A program made the translations under genes and the position numbers. Shown piece by piece: positions 1 through 8,976 of a DNA stretch of 64,000 nucleotides. Origin of the DNA: Zobellia laminariae (GTDB lineage Bacteria > Bacteroidota > Bacteroidia > Flavobacteriales > Flavobacteriaceae); assembly GCF_009725995.1 (NCBI RefSeq), contig NZ_RCNS01000002.1, positions 868,001 to 932,000 of the forward strand, read 5' to 3'. How positions within the stretch are numbered: position 1 is the first letter of the stretch; every line of letters begins with the position of its first letter. Below the pieces are notes generated by a model. The model was not told the origin of the DNA and searched no databases. It saw nothing but the letters and a program-made list of their open reading frames with translations.

Positions 1-1149
1 TTTTACCTCTTGAATGTTACTTGAATTCAATATCTGAAAACTACTGCGCATAGAAAAAGCAGATGAACCATTTGGAAAGTTTCCGATATTAATGAAATGT
101 TTACTTCGGTCAATAATTTGCCAACCATCATCACCACAAATATTACATATACAATTAGGTAAATCTTCTGTAGGGTTTTCACCTGTAATTAAATTTGGGA
201 AACCGGCTTCATAATGCTTTATATGTAATGCAGACTGAACCTCACCAACAGGTCTATGAAATTTAAAATATACTATGGCATCGTCTCCTGGGGCTAAGGT
301 TATTGGAAATGAGATCACGACACCTGGAACTGGCGGTGTTGGCGGTGATGCTGTTTGTGTAACATTCGAAGGGTTACCATTACCAGTGTCTGTTACAATA
401 AAGTTTTGGGTGGGTATTTCTATATTCGTAGTATTAAATACAGGATTTTTAAGATAAACTTCCCCTTGATAGTGTATATTTCCTAAATTATCATAGGCAG
501 GCATATCGCAGCGAATATTTCTAAAATCGGCTATTAATCCAAGGTTTCGATTTGTGCCTGAAATGGAATTTCGATTACTTGTTTGAACACTACATTTTTT
601 GAAATGCGATTCGACTTCCCAGTATATTTTCTTTTGTTCTTTGGTAAAATATTTTTGATAAACACTCTCTAATTCTTTGGAATGCACTACTTGAGCTTTT
701 TTAGTTTTTTTTGAAAACAATAGCTCTTCATTATCATTCCAAACTTTTAAAATATAATATTGAGGCTTGTCTTTATTTAATTCCTTCCATTCAAATATTG
801 GTCTTTCTTTTTGCGATAGGTAGATGTCTTTTTGATTTTGTGGGCTAATTAATTCGGCCGGAGAACAAACTATTTTTGTGTTTAGATTATCTATTAAAAA
901 CTTTTTTTTTACGCTACAATTACGCCTAGTTAGCTTTGTATTCAGCTTAAAATGGGTAGTGTTGTTGCTTGAATTTAGATTGACTGGTTGTTTTAAATTT
1001 TTGTCGAAAAAATTCTCTGATTTTATAAAACCTTTGACGTTACTAGCTTTTTTAATATAAGAACTGGATAGAATATTAACCTTTTCTTGTTTATTAAATA
1101 CCTCAAGAATTATGAAAATTGAAAGAAAGAAGATGTATGATAGTCTCAT
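1..1149 (-). CDS. Secreted FN3-like hypothetical protein, 3' end outside window
   Basis: An open frame runs from an ATG at 1149 to the left edge of the window with no stop (383 codons seen). The N-terminus (MRLSYIFFLSIFIILEVF) is a hydrophobic signal peptide, so the product is probably exported. The middle holds a beta-sandwich-like pattern (PIFEWKEL, YYILKVWND, IYWEVESH) of the kind found in fibronectin-III-like domains of Bacteroidota surface proteins. A proline-rich linker (ASPPTPPVPGVV) follows, then a Cys cluster (NCICNICGDDGW). No enzyme motif is recognised. It may be a cell-surface or T9SS-associated protein, but the C-terminus that would carry a sorting signal is missing. Confidence 0.75.
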   Translation of the reverse strand, partial: MRLSYIFFLSIFIILEVFNKQEKVNILSSSYIKKASNVKGFIKSENFFDKNLKQPVNLNSSNNTTHFKLNTKLTRRNCSVKKKFLIDNLNTKIVCSPAELISPQNQKDIYLSQKERPIFEWKELNKDKPQYYILKVWNDNEELLFSKKTKKAQVVHSKELESVYQKYFTKEQKKIYWEVESHFKKCSVQTSNRNSISGTNRNLGLIADFRNIRCDMPAYDNLGNIHYQGEVYLKNPVFNTTNIEIPTQNFIVTDTGNGNPSNVTQTASPPTPPVPGVVISFPITLAPGDDAIVYFKFHRPVGEVQSALHIKHYEAGFPNLITGENPTEDLPNCICNICGDDGWQIIDRSKHFINIGNFPNGSSAFSMRSSFQILNSSNIQEVK

Positions 1150-1860
1150 ATTTGTTTTTTGTGTTTTTCCAACAATTTTATTTCAGAAATAAAAATATTA
1201 TTTTGAAGAATTGCTTATGACGATTAATTTCAGCCATCTTTTACAACTGTCCATTAATGATGTTTTCAAATCTAGGGGAACGAATCTCTATTACAACTAA
1301 AATTTGTATGGTTGTAGGAGAATTCTTTGTAAGATATAGATTTTGATGTATGAATGGTTGTATTTAAGAACTCTAAAAAAAATCAATATATAAATCAAAA
1401 AGATTATAATTTTCGAATCTGTTGAACGTCAATATTCCTTTTCATTTTAAAATTTACTGATGAACAAAATCTATCTTCCTCTTAAAAAAGTTAATGAATT
1501 GCTTTTACCCAACTTTTTATAAAGTACATTTAATTAATAGTATTGGAGAGCCCATTTTAGTTTTAGTCAGCAGATACTTTTGTAACGTTATTGTTCTAAT
1601 ACAAAGATTTTATTTTGAGTTGGCATAAAAACAATTAGCTTAACAAGTAGGTAATTATATTGTTCATATTAGTTAGCGTAATAGATATTTTAAAAGCTGT
1701 GCATTTTGAACATATATTAGAAAACCTTTCGCAATATCTTTGAGTACTGTATAGTTGGTTACTCCAAATTGATAGAAAGGGCCAAAGAATATTATTGTTT
1801 AAATCAGATTTGTTAAATATTTAAAAGTTGAAATGAACTATTCCCTAAGAATTTATTTAA
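1150..1860. other. Gene-poor AT-rich intergenic stretch
   Basis: About 710 bases without a convincing gene on either strand. It separates the minus-strand secreted protein from the plus-strand GIY-YIG-like gene, so promoters for both should lie here. No clear TTG/TAnnTTTG pair, repeat or structured RNA was seen by eye. Confidence 0.5.
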
Positions 1861-2247
1861 ATGACCATACAAGACATTGAAGAGATTTTCAAGACCGAAT
1901 TCGGAGCTATTGCAAATAAGTTTATTTTAATAGAAGAAAATTTATCCAGTTTATATTGTTCTAAAAAAGCATATATCTACCATCCTGGAGTATATATATT
2001 CTTTTTAGATGGTAATGTGATAAAGGTTGGACGCCATTTAGTAAATAGTAGAAAAAGAGCATTAGAACATATTAAATGTAATACTAAAAATGAATGTTTT
2101 GAAATGAAATCCTTAGAAGAAAACACAAGTGCTAAAGTCCTACTTTTAAATCTAAAAGACCCAAGTAATTACCATTGGTCAGCTTCAGCGGAAATTTTCC
2201 TTGAGAAAAAGTTAAATCCAGTAATTAAATCAAAGCGGCAAGGATAA
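1861..2247 (+). CDS. Small GIY-YIG-like nuclease-domain protein
   Basis: 128 residues from an ATG start. The central part follows the GIY-YIG nuclease pattern: GVY at 43-45, KVG at 55-57 (in place of YIG), Arg64/Arg66 and His70 in the helix after it (NSRKRALEH), then a Glu at 111 (SAEIFLEKKLNP) where the metal-binding glutamate sits, followed by the Asn-Pro of the last strand. The canonical Tyr of YIG is replaced, so activity is uncertain. It stands alone as a gene in the accessory region, next to the STAND cassette. The family call is by motif only; a non-catalytic relative is equally possible. Confidence 0.5.
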   Translation: MTIQDIEEIFKTEFGAIANKFILIEENLSSLYCSKKAYIYHPGVYIFFLDGNVIKVGRHLVNSRKRALEHIKCNTKNECFEMKSLEENTSAKVLLLNLKDPSNYHWSASAEIFLEKKLNPVIKSKRQG

Positions 2248-2799
2248 TTAGTTTAAGCTTAAATAAACGATTACAAATTTAATGCGCAAACAATTCGGAT
2301 TATTGTATTTTACATTTCATTTTTATAAATGTTATTATCTATACCTAATGATTATTGTCGTGCAATTACTCCGGAATCTCATCGTTGTCTTATGCAATTA
2401 AATAGTTACTTACATTAGATTTTCATTGTATTAACTTAAAATTAGTTTCCACAATAATGTTATTTTAGTAAACCAGAAATGTCCAATAATAGTCTAGTTT
2501 ACAGGAACAATAAGAATAAATTTAAATGGCTCAACTATCCATGCGATTTAAAGATGCTATACCCAGTTATAAGATATATGAAACAATTTTATAGTATTTC
2601 GCGAAAGCATAGTGAGAGGAGATGTATTTTCAGCTCACTATTTTTACGGCAATATTTAAATTTTGAATTTGTTATAAATAAAAGTTCATCAATTGCCAAA
2701 AGCTCAAAAGAAGGAATATTTAATTGAGTAGGAATGAAACATATATCCACTATTTATTCAAGTACGAAACAAATCTTGAAGCTGGGGGAAGCAAGGGGG
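2248..2799. other. Intergenic region without a supported gene
   Basis: About 550 AT-rich bases between the GIY-YIG-like gene and the end of the STAND cassette. It holds an 82-codon open frame (2479-2727) with no recognisable domain and unconvincing composition, which is not called as a gene. Confidence 0.45.
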
Positions 2800-2815
2800 A
2801 ATGGAATCAATATCA
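2800..2815 (+). repeat. 16-bp direct repeat, left copy, flanking the STAND cassette
   Basis: AATGGAATCAATATCA occurs here and again, in the same orientation and without mismatch, at 8961-8976. The two copies lie just outside the first and last genes of the three-gene cassette. Bases beyond the 16-mer do not match. It could be a target-site duplication, an attachment-type core or a recombination scar. Confidence 0.6.
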
Positions 2816-2846
2816 ATTACAATTTTACAGTATTTAATTTGAGGCA

Positions 2847-5800
2847 TTACTCGAATTTTATTTTGAGCCCTGGGTGATTTTTCTGTAGCTCATCTATATT
2901 TATATAATGCTCATTTTCTAGGACTAATTCTTTCAGACTGGAAATTTGTTTAATAACATTCAAATCTAATAAATCAGTGTTACCTCCACCGATTTTTAAA
3001 ATAAATAACTCACTAAGAGCTTCAATACCTTTTAAATCGTTCAATTTAGTGTTATGACTAATTTCTAGAGAAGTGAGGTCTTTAAGATGCTGAATACCAT
3101 TTAAATTAACCAAATTTGCATTATTCAAAATTACTAGAGAAGTAAGGTTCTTAAGATTTTCTATACCTTTCAAATTCTTTATTGTAGAGTCTATAACAAT
3201 TTTTAAAGAAGTGAGGTTTTTAAGAGCTTCAATACCTTTTAAATCGTTCAATTTGGTGTTATTTCCAATTTCTAGAGTAGTCAGGTTATTAAGGTGCTGA
3301 ATACCATTTAAATTAACCAAATTTGCATTATTCAAAATTACTAGAGAATCTAGATTCTTAAGATTTTCTATACCTTTCAAGTTCTTTATTGTAGAGTCCC
3401 TATTAATTTCTAGAGAAGTGAGGTTTTTAAGATGTTGAATACCATTTAAATTCTTCAAATTTTTGTTAGACCAAATTATTAGAGAAGTAAGGTTTTTGAA
3501 ATGTTCAATACCTTTTAAATCGTTTAATTTAGTGCTAAAACTAATTTCTAGAGAAGTAAGGTTTTTAAGATTTCCAATACCGTCTATATTTTCCAAGTTT
3601 TCGATATCACTAATTTTTAGAGAAGTGAGGTTTTTAAGATGTTGAATACCATTTAAATCCTCCAAGTTTTCGTAACTACAAATGTTGAAGTAAGTAAGGT
3701 TTTTAAGATGTTGAACACCAATTAAATTCTCCAAATTGACAGATGAGTCTATATCTAAATAAGTTAGTTTTTTGAGATTTTCAATACCGTCTAAATTCTC
3801 CAATTTCTCGTTGTCAGAAATTACTAGAGAAGTAAGGTTTTTGAGATTTTCAATACCGTCTAAATTCTCCAATTTTTCGTTGTCAGAAATTACTAGAGAA
3901 GTAAGGTTTTTTAGATTTTCAATACCAACTAAATTCTCCAAATTTTCATTTTCAGAAATTTCTAGAGAAGTAAGGTTTTTTAGATTTTCAATACCGTCTA
4001 AATTCTCCAAGTTTTCGTCATAATTTATATAAAGAGAAGTAAGATTTGTAAGATGTTGAATACCAATTAAATTCTCGAAGTTTTGGAAATCATCAATTTC
4101 TAAGGAAGTCAAGTTTTTAAGATTTTCAATACCGTTTACATTAACTAAATTTTCGTTACCCCAAATTACTAGAGAACCTAGATTTTTAAGATTTTCAATA
4201 CCGTTTAAATTGATCAAATTTTCGTTATCCCAAATTTTCACTGAGTTAACAAGATTGGAATTTTTTAGTGTATTAAAAATGGATAGATCTTCTATGTAGT
4301 TAACGTCATCAATTTCTATGGTTTGTAGATTTCCAAAATGTTTTAGATTGTTATTAAATATGTCAAAATTGAATTCATCAATAACCAATTCGTCTAACAA
4401 ATCAATACCACCACTGCTCTGTACTTCATTATATACATTTTTATTAGGTTTCAAAATATCGTTAAGAAAATATTGTTTTTGTAAAGACGTTTGTCTCCAA
4501 ATAAGAATTACTGTTATTAGAAAGGCAAACAAAAGTGCCGATATACCGGTATTTTTCAACAGCCTACTAGTATTTTTTTTACTCGAAACCTTCAAAAAAG
4601 TATTGATTTCTTCATTGACCAAATCTGGATTTTCCAGCGACCAACTAGTTACCCGTTTTACTTGGCCTCTATTGTAATGATCTGCATCATTCTTGCTATG
4701 GGCTGAAACATCGAGCAAAATACGTTTTTTGGTCTCCAATGCTTGCCGTCGTTCATTTATCCAATCTATTAATCGCACCCATTTGCGTATTAATTCTTCA
4801 TGAATAATTCCTACGCTAATAGTTTCTTCTTTATTTTTAGAAATATTAATCAGTCGGCTCTTCTCACTAACTAAATCCTCAAAAACCTGATTAACCAATT
4901 GTTCATTATGATTTTTTAATATCGAAAAGAGCTCGTCCTTGTCCACGGTTCTTTTTATATCATTTTTGTTTTCATTTACTTCTACCAGATTTACAAAAAT
5001 CGTTTTTAGGATGGTTTCCCTTTCTTTGTCATGTCCATTTTTGGTAATACGCTTAATCACATTCTCTGCATGGGTTTCAATTATTCCAGATATACCCTTA
5101 CCTTCAGATAGTTTGTTATATTCGGCTGAACTTATTAGTCTGTCTTCTATGGTTTCTTTATTCCAGATGTGTTTTAATGTAAATTGTAGAATTGGCAATG
5201 ACCCATCAACTTCTTTGATTTGTATTAATAATTGATCGACCAACTCCTTTTCTATAACCACTCCATTTTTTAGGGCTGGCTTGCAAATTATTTCAGACAT
5301 GCTCTGTTCCCAATTGTCAGCGTGCACCTTATAATCTAAACTACTGATTGGAAATATGTATTGACATGATTTGATAAAGTTGTAATTGACCAATTGAGAC
5401 AGATAATCACTCCGAAAACTACAGATTACCAATATCCTACCACCTTTATAATCTGAATCAGCCAGTGCATCAAAAAATTCAAAAAGCTTAAACACCTCAC
5501 TTTGGGCTTCAGGTGAATGGCATTGGGTTACCACTTCTTCAAACTGGTCGAAATAAATAATAAGGTCAGAAGTTTCTTTATTTGGAACCAGTAAGTCAGT
5601 TACCGAAAGTCCTAATAATTTTAGCTGATAGCTTAAATTTGTATAGGGTTCATTTCCGGGATTGACAATGCATTGTAGTCTTTCATTAAATCTATATTCC
5701 TCATTATTTTTTAGGCGATGAAGCAGGCCGGCTTTTACAAAAGAGCTCTTGCCCGTTCCTGAGTTTCCAATAACAGAAAGGAAGAAGTTATTCTCACTTA

Positions 5801-6377
5801 TGAGGATATTTTTAATACAACTATCAAGTTCAGCATCTCGTCCAAAGAAATAATCACCATCATTAACACTGAATGATGCTAGACCTTTATACGGATTTTT
5901 AATATTAACTGGTGACTGTGTTGTGAATGGCAAAAGACATTCAAACAAGACATTCTTGAGGGTTAAAGAATCATTGAATTTATGATTGGGCCGCCCTTTA
6001 AATTTACTAAGTAATTCATTATGTTTAGATTTGTTATCGATTTTATCCTCATCAAATTCAGCAAGCCTTAAGCAAAAAATCTGCTTGTCATTTGACACAG
6101 CAGTATCCAATTCAATTTCGGTATACGTCCTGTCCTCATTGGGAGGGAATGAGCCTGTCCTGTTCCCTAAAATAATAATATAAATGTCGCATTTTTCTAC
6201 AGCATCTACGCAATCGTCTCGGAAAGGGGTGTGGGTTCCGTCATCGAACATGCGTTCCATGATCTCGTTTAGTTCAAAACTATTTTTAAGCTGGTTTTGA
6301 AAAAGGTTTATGAGTTCAGCCCTAAAATCTTTTAAGTCAATAAACGTAGATGATATGTAAACTTTCCATTTTGACAT
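2847..6377 (-). CDS. DUF4062-STAND NTPase with membrane segment and leucine-rich repeats
   Basis: 1,176 residues. The N-terminus (KVYISSTFIDLKDFR, residues 4-18, then IYIIILGNRTGSFPP) is a DUF4062 domain, a Rossmann-like module found at the head of many predicted conflict NTPases. NPYKGLASF and YFFGRDAEL introduce a STAND NTPase core of the nSTAND1 type, with Walker A (GNSGTGKSS, about 204-212), Walker B (LIIYFDQFEE, about 270) and a GxP-type motif (GSLPILQFTLKHIW). A hydrophobic segment near residues 608-628 (ALLFAFLITVILI) predicts membrane anchoring. From about residue 729 to the C-terminus run 18 leucine-rich repeats of 23 residues, the likely sensor. It is the last gene of a minus-strand set with the amidase- and lipase-like genes upstream (gaps 168 and 57 bases). 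By analogy with Avs and NLR proteins it is inferred to sense an intruder and switch on an effector. The trigger and effector are not known. Confidence 0.85.
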   Translation of the reverse strand: MSKWKVYISSTFIDLKDFRAELINLFQNQLKNSFELNEIMERMFDDGTHTPFRDDCVDAVEKCDIYIIILGNRTGSFPPNEDRTYTEIELDTAVSNDKQIFCLRLAEFDEDKIDNKSKHNELLSKFKGRPNHKFNDSLTLKNVLFECLLPFTTQSPVNIKNPYKGLASFSVNDGDYFFGRDAELDSCIKNILISENNFFLSVIGNSGTGKSSFVKAGLLHRLKNNEEYRFNERLQCIVNPGNEPYTNLSYQLKLLGLSVTDLLVPNKETSDLIIYFDQFEEVVTQCHSPEAQSEVFKLFEFFDALADSDYKGGRILVICSFRSDYLSQLVNYNFIKSCQYIFPISSLDYKVHADNWEQSMSEIICKPALKNGVVIEKELVDQLLIQIKEVDGSLPILQFTLKHIWNKETIEDRLISSAEYNKLSEGKGISGIIETHAENVIKRITKNGHDKERETILKTIFVNLVEVNENKNDIKRTVDKDELFSILKNHNEQLVNQVFEDLVSEKSRLINISKNKEETISVGIIHEELIRKWVRLIDWINERRQALETKKRILLDVSAHSKNDADHYNRGQVKRVTSWSLENPDLVNEEINTFLKVSSKKNTSRLLKNTGISALLFAFLITVILIWRQTSLQKQYFLNDILKPNKNVYNEVQSSGGIDLLDELVIDEFNFDIFNNNLKHFGNLQTIEIDDVNYIEDLSIFNTLKNSNLVNSVKIWDNENLINLNGIENLKNLGSLVIWGNENLVNVNGIENLKNLTSLEIDDFQNFENLIGIQHLTNLTSLYINYDENLENLDGIENLKNLTSLEISENENLENLVGIENLKNLTSLVISDNEKLENLDGIENLKNLTSLVISDNEKLENLDGIENLKKLTYLDIDSSVNLENLIGVQHLKNLTYFNICSYENLEDLNGIQHLKNLTSLKISDIENLENIDGIGNLKNLTSLEISFSTKLNDLKGIEHFKNLTSLIIWSNKNLKNLNGIQHLKNLTSLEINRDSTIKNLKGIENLKNLDSLVILNNANLVNLNGIQHLNNLTTLEIGNNTKLNDLKGIEALKNLTSLKIVIDSTIKNLKGIENLKNLTSLVILNNANLVNLNGIQHLKDLTSLEISHNTKLNDLKGIEALSELFILKIGGGNTDLLDLNVIKQISSLKELVLENEHYINIDELQKNHPGLKIKFE
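2946..4191 (-). repeat. Tandem 69-bp (23-residue) LRR-coding repeat array, about 18 units
   Basis: Each unit encodes the frame LKNLTSLxI followed by a variable stretch and then LxGIEN or LxGIQH. Two neighbouring units (about 3778-3915) are nearly identical in DNA. A three-unit block of 207 bp (about 3226-3432) is repeated by the next block (about 3019-3225). The strict unit length and nested duplication point to recent expansion by unequal recombination or slippage. Variation is concentrated in the few residues just after LxI, the exposed face of an LRR solenoid. Confidence 0.85.
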
Positions 6378-6545
6378 AATACCTTTATTTTGTCAGCACC
6401 ATGGTGAACTGTCAACTTCAAGTCCTAAAATTGTGCCTTAGTTTATTACTAAAATAGCTTCAATAGATTAAGTTTTTTTAATACTGGTTTTAGATTTTAT
6501 ATATGAGCACATAGTAGTGTGACATTTTGGCAATGTAAGGGGTGG

Positions 6546-7337
6546 TTAATCAGGCAACCTAATATAATCACGTTTTTTGTTATCGCGGACGCGCTGACAT
6601 ACCTCGTAACCGTCCCTACTACCATTATCATTGGTATTGCCTTCAAGCGTTCTGAAAACTTCGTCAAATCCAGCAAATCCAAATCCGGTGTGTGTCCAAT
6701 CTGAAGGAGTTTTCCTATTCAGAAATATCCAGGAGGCTGGTAATTCATCCCACTTGATTCTTTTGGTTACTATTTCGGAACCTTCCACAAATAAACCTTT
6801 TTGTTTGGCCTGATGAGCAAGATTATCACACGAAAAAGATCCCTTAATTGGCATTTTACGTCCGAGACTTGCATAGGCTTGTTCCATTACAAAGGTCACA
6901 AAACCTGCACACCATGCCCATTGTTTACCTTCATTGCCTTTCAAATACATACGTACCCAAGGACCTCTATTTTGGCCACCAATTTCTACTGGGTGTAATT
7001 TAAGATGCTGTTTGGCGAAAGCTAGAATATTTTGTGCAGCAGTCGTGCCCTCAGTTGGATTTACATCTGTTAGTACATCTGTCATAGGCTTTACTAGAGC
7101 TTCCCAGGTCGTTTTGTTTATCCTTCCAGTTACTTTGATGCCCTTGGCATTTTGAAAATCCTTCACGCATAAATTAGTAGCCGGCCCAAAGTCTCCATCT
7201 GTTGAAGTTTTAAAATCATGAAACGATAGCCATTCTTGAACACGTTTTACTTTTTTTCCGCGTTGCCCTTTCCTAATTTCTCCTGGAAAAGTTGTTTCTT
7301 TTTTCGCAGCTGAGGGGAAGTAAGGATAATTTTCCAT
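6546..7337 (-). CDS. Peptidoglycan-binding plus CHAP-like amidase, no signal peptide
   Basis: 263 residues. Residues about 20-85 form a PG_binding_1 domain (GQRGKKVKRVQEWL, TDGDFGPATNLCVKDFQ, GRINKTTWEAL). After a short linker, residues about 100-262 look like a CHAP/NlpC-like cysteine peptidase: Cys143 in WAWCAGFV, His216 in DWTHTGFG and Asn234 in LEGNTND as the likely triad. There is no signal peptide or membrane segment, so the protein should stay in the cytoplasm unless released or exported with help, as phage endolysins are. It lies between the lipase-like and STAND genes on the same strand, which suggests a role as a lytic effector in that cassette. A lysozyme-like prophage remnant is the alternative, but no other phage gene is nearby. 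Confidence 0.75.
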   Translation of the reverse strand: MENYPYFPSAAKKETTFPGEIRKGQRGKKVKRVQEWLSFHDFKTSTDGDFGPATNLCVKDFQNAKGIKVTGRINKTTWEALVKPMTDVLTDVNPTEGTTAAQNILAFAKQHLKLHPVEIGGQNRGPWVRMYLKGNEGKQWAWCAGFVTFVMEQAYASLGRKMPIKGSFSCDNLAHQAKQKGLFVEGSEIVTKRIKWDELPASWIFLNRKTPSDWTHTGFGFAGFDEVFRTLEGNTNDNGSRDGYEVCQRVRDNKKRDYIRLPD

Positions 7338-7394
7338 GATCTTTGTCTATTAAAGATTTAACTAATGAATCATAAAAAGAGATAAAAAGATTAT

Positions 7395-8849
7395 TTAATT
7401 CACAAAAATAGTCTCTAGTTGTTTTTTCCAATGAAGTTTATTCAAGCCATTACATGCATATAACGCATTTATCATCATTGAACTGGTCGAACGTATATCA
7501 CGATTACATTTTTCTATTGCTTCAACATAAAACTTTTTACTTTCTTCAAAATTGTTCAAATATAAATAGGCCTCTGCTTTGGTGGCTACCTCCCAATAAT
7601 CATCTTGCGAACTTTTTGTACAGTGATTAAGGGCTAGTATGGCCATTTTTTTACATTCATTCAAATCATTTTCGTCTTGCATAAGGTACAGAAATGCAAG
7701 ATTGATGGCATGGTAATAAATCTGACTACTATTATTTACTGCTGTGGATATATCTAGAGCTTTTTTATACCACTGAATTGCTGAGTTTAGATATTCTAAG
7801 TTATCTTCAACCAAATATTTTCTTTTCCACCTGCCGCCCAAAATCCCCATGAAATCAGTATTGTTGCTAATAGCCTGTGATTCTTCTATTACTTTAATAG
7901 CAACATCTATATTTCCAGTGCCCTCTAATGCGAAAATGTATTTTTTAAAACCTTTATTATCTAGCATCTTCAGTTTACTTCCTAGTAGGTTTATGTCTTC
8001 ATGATATTTTCCAACTAGATTATTTAACTCCTTGCTGTCAAAACCAAGTAGATAGTCCTTATCATTATATAAGGCTTTCTTAATTATCTGGAACGAAGTG
8101 TCATTTGTGGATAATGGTTTGACCATAGTAGAATGATTGCCAGCGGAGTAACTTCTGTATTCCTTCGGAAAGGGTTCTAAACTAGAAGAAACAGGAACAA
8201 ATTCGTCTAGTTCACCAGCAACTGTGGCAAATATGAACGGGTATACTCCGGAAAATTTTTTATCCCATTCCTGTCTTAACTTCTGAATAAACACCCCTTG
8301 ATTATCCATGTCCTTAACCTGGTTTTTAAACCATTTTACGAACCATGCTTTCTTTAAACCGCCACTTGGTGTTCCAAAAAATAGCACATGGGAAATTTTA
8401 GATATATCATCCAAATTTAAAAGTGCCCGTTGAATTACAAGCCCACCCATGCTATGGCCAATAAGTGCAACTCTGGTATGGTGTTTAAAAATAATATTGA
8501 GATTAGTTAGAAGGTACTCAGATATTTTAGTGATATCTGGGCTAGCGGCCCATATTCCTTTTCCTATATTAGGCATTAAATCAGTTGAATATCCTATGCT
8601 TAAAATATCCCAACCGTTTAATTCTTCTTCTTCCAAAATAAATTTTGGCAAGGGACTAAATGTAGATTCAGGGTTGCCACAAAAACCATGTACAAAACAA
8701 ACGATGTTCTTGTTTCCCTCATAGCGGGAAGGTATTATAGAACCCTTATTTTCGCCTTTTACAGATTTAAGCAATTCGCCTAAAACAACCTTTGAAACAC
8801 CTTTTGCGACTGAGATTGCTGCCTCAGATAAAATTTTTGAAATAGCCAT
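7395..8849 (-). CDS. Alpha/beta-hydrolase (lipase/esterase-like) with helical TPR-like tail
   Basis: 484 residues. Residues about 45-245 form an alpha/beta-hydrolase fold of the DUF676/PGAP1-like group: oxyanion motif VHGFCGN (53-59), nucleophile elbow GHSMGG with Ser133, and probable Asp215 (GELDEFVP) and His239 (AGNHST). The rest is helical, with tetratricopeptide-like pairs (AIQWYKKALDIS, EESKKFYVEAIEK) that would serve protein contacts. It starts the three-gene cassette and ends 57 bases before the amidase gene. Known biology: hydrolases of this type are fused to STAND NTPases in fungal NLR-like proteins. Inferred: here the same parts are split between genes, with this protein as a lipid-cutting or regulatory partner. 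Confidence 0.75.
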   Translation of the reverse strand: MAISKILSEAAISVAKGVSKVVLGELLKSVKGENKGSIIPSRYEGNKNIVCFVHGFCGNPESTFSPLPKFILEEEELNGWDILSIGYSTDLMPNIGKGIWAASPDITKISEYLLTNLNIIFKHHTRVALIGHSMGGLVIQRALLNLDDISKISHVLFFGTPSGGLKKAWFVKWFKNQVKDMDNQGVFIQKLRQEWDKKFSGVYPFIFATVAGELDEFVPVSSSLEPFPKEYRSYSAGNHSTMVKPLSTNDTSFQIIKKALYNDKDYLLGFDSKELNNLVGKYHEDINLLGSKLKMLDNKGFKKYIFALEGTGNIDVAIKVIEESQAISNNTDFMGILGGRWKRKYLVEDNLEYLNSAIQWYKKALDISTAVNNSSQIYYHAINLAFLYLMQDENDLNECKKMAILALNHCTKSSQDDYWEVATKAEAYLYLNNFEESKKFYVEAIEKCNRDIRSTSSMMINALYACNGLNKLHWKKQLETIFVN

Positions 8850-8960
8850 ATGATATAAATTGAAGTATACTGTTGCGATTTTTCATTCTTCAGAATAAAT
8901 GGATGTTTTTCCTCTTGTATTAGAGAATTTAAATGGGCTTTTTTCTAATTTTTAACACTC

Positions 8961-8976
8961 AATGGAATCAATATCA
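8961..8976 (+). repeat. 16-bp direct repeat, right copy, flanking the STAND cassette
   Basis: Identical to 2800-2815 (AATGGAATCAATATCA) and in the same orientation. It lies 112 bases upstream of the first gene of the cassette. Together the copies frame a 6.1-kb unit. Confidence 0.6.

Noticed and set aside
2479..2727. 82-codon plus-strand open frame
   Set aside because: No domain, no neighbouring gene in the same direction at operon distance, low-complexity AT-rich codon use; looks like a chance frame.
3463..4023. Plus-strand open frames with repeated REVRFLRFSIPSKFS-type residues
   Set aside because: They are the reverse strand of the LRR-coding array; their regular repeats come from the 69-bp unit, not from a second gene.
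2946..4191. CRISPR array
   Set aside because: The regular repeats here are 69-bp coding units in one frame with no conserved spacers between them; no other spaced repeats of CRISPR size were seen in the window.
4318..4677. 119-codon plus-strand frame
   Set aside because: Lies fully inside the STAND NTPase gene on the opposite strand.
6497..6682. Minus-strand frame near the amidase stop
   Set aside because: It overlaps the amidase gene in another frame and has no own features.
6546..8849. Prophage lysis genes
   Set aside because: No holin, tail, capsid or terminase genes are nearby, and the neighbour is a STAND NTPase; a defence role fits better.
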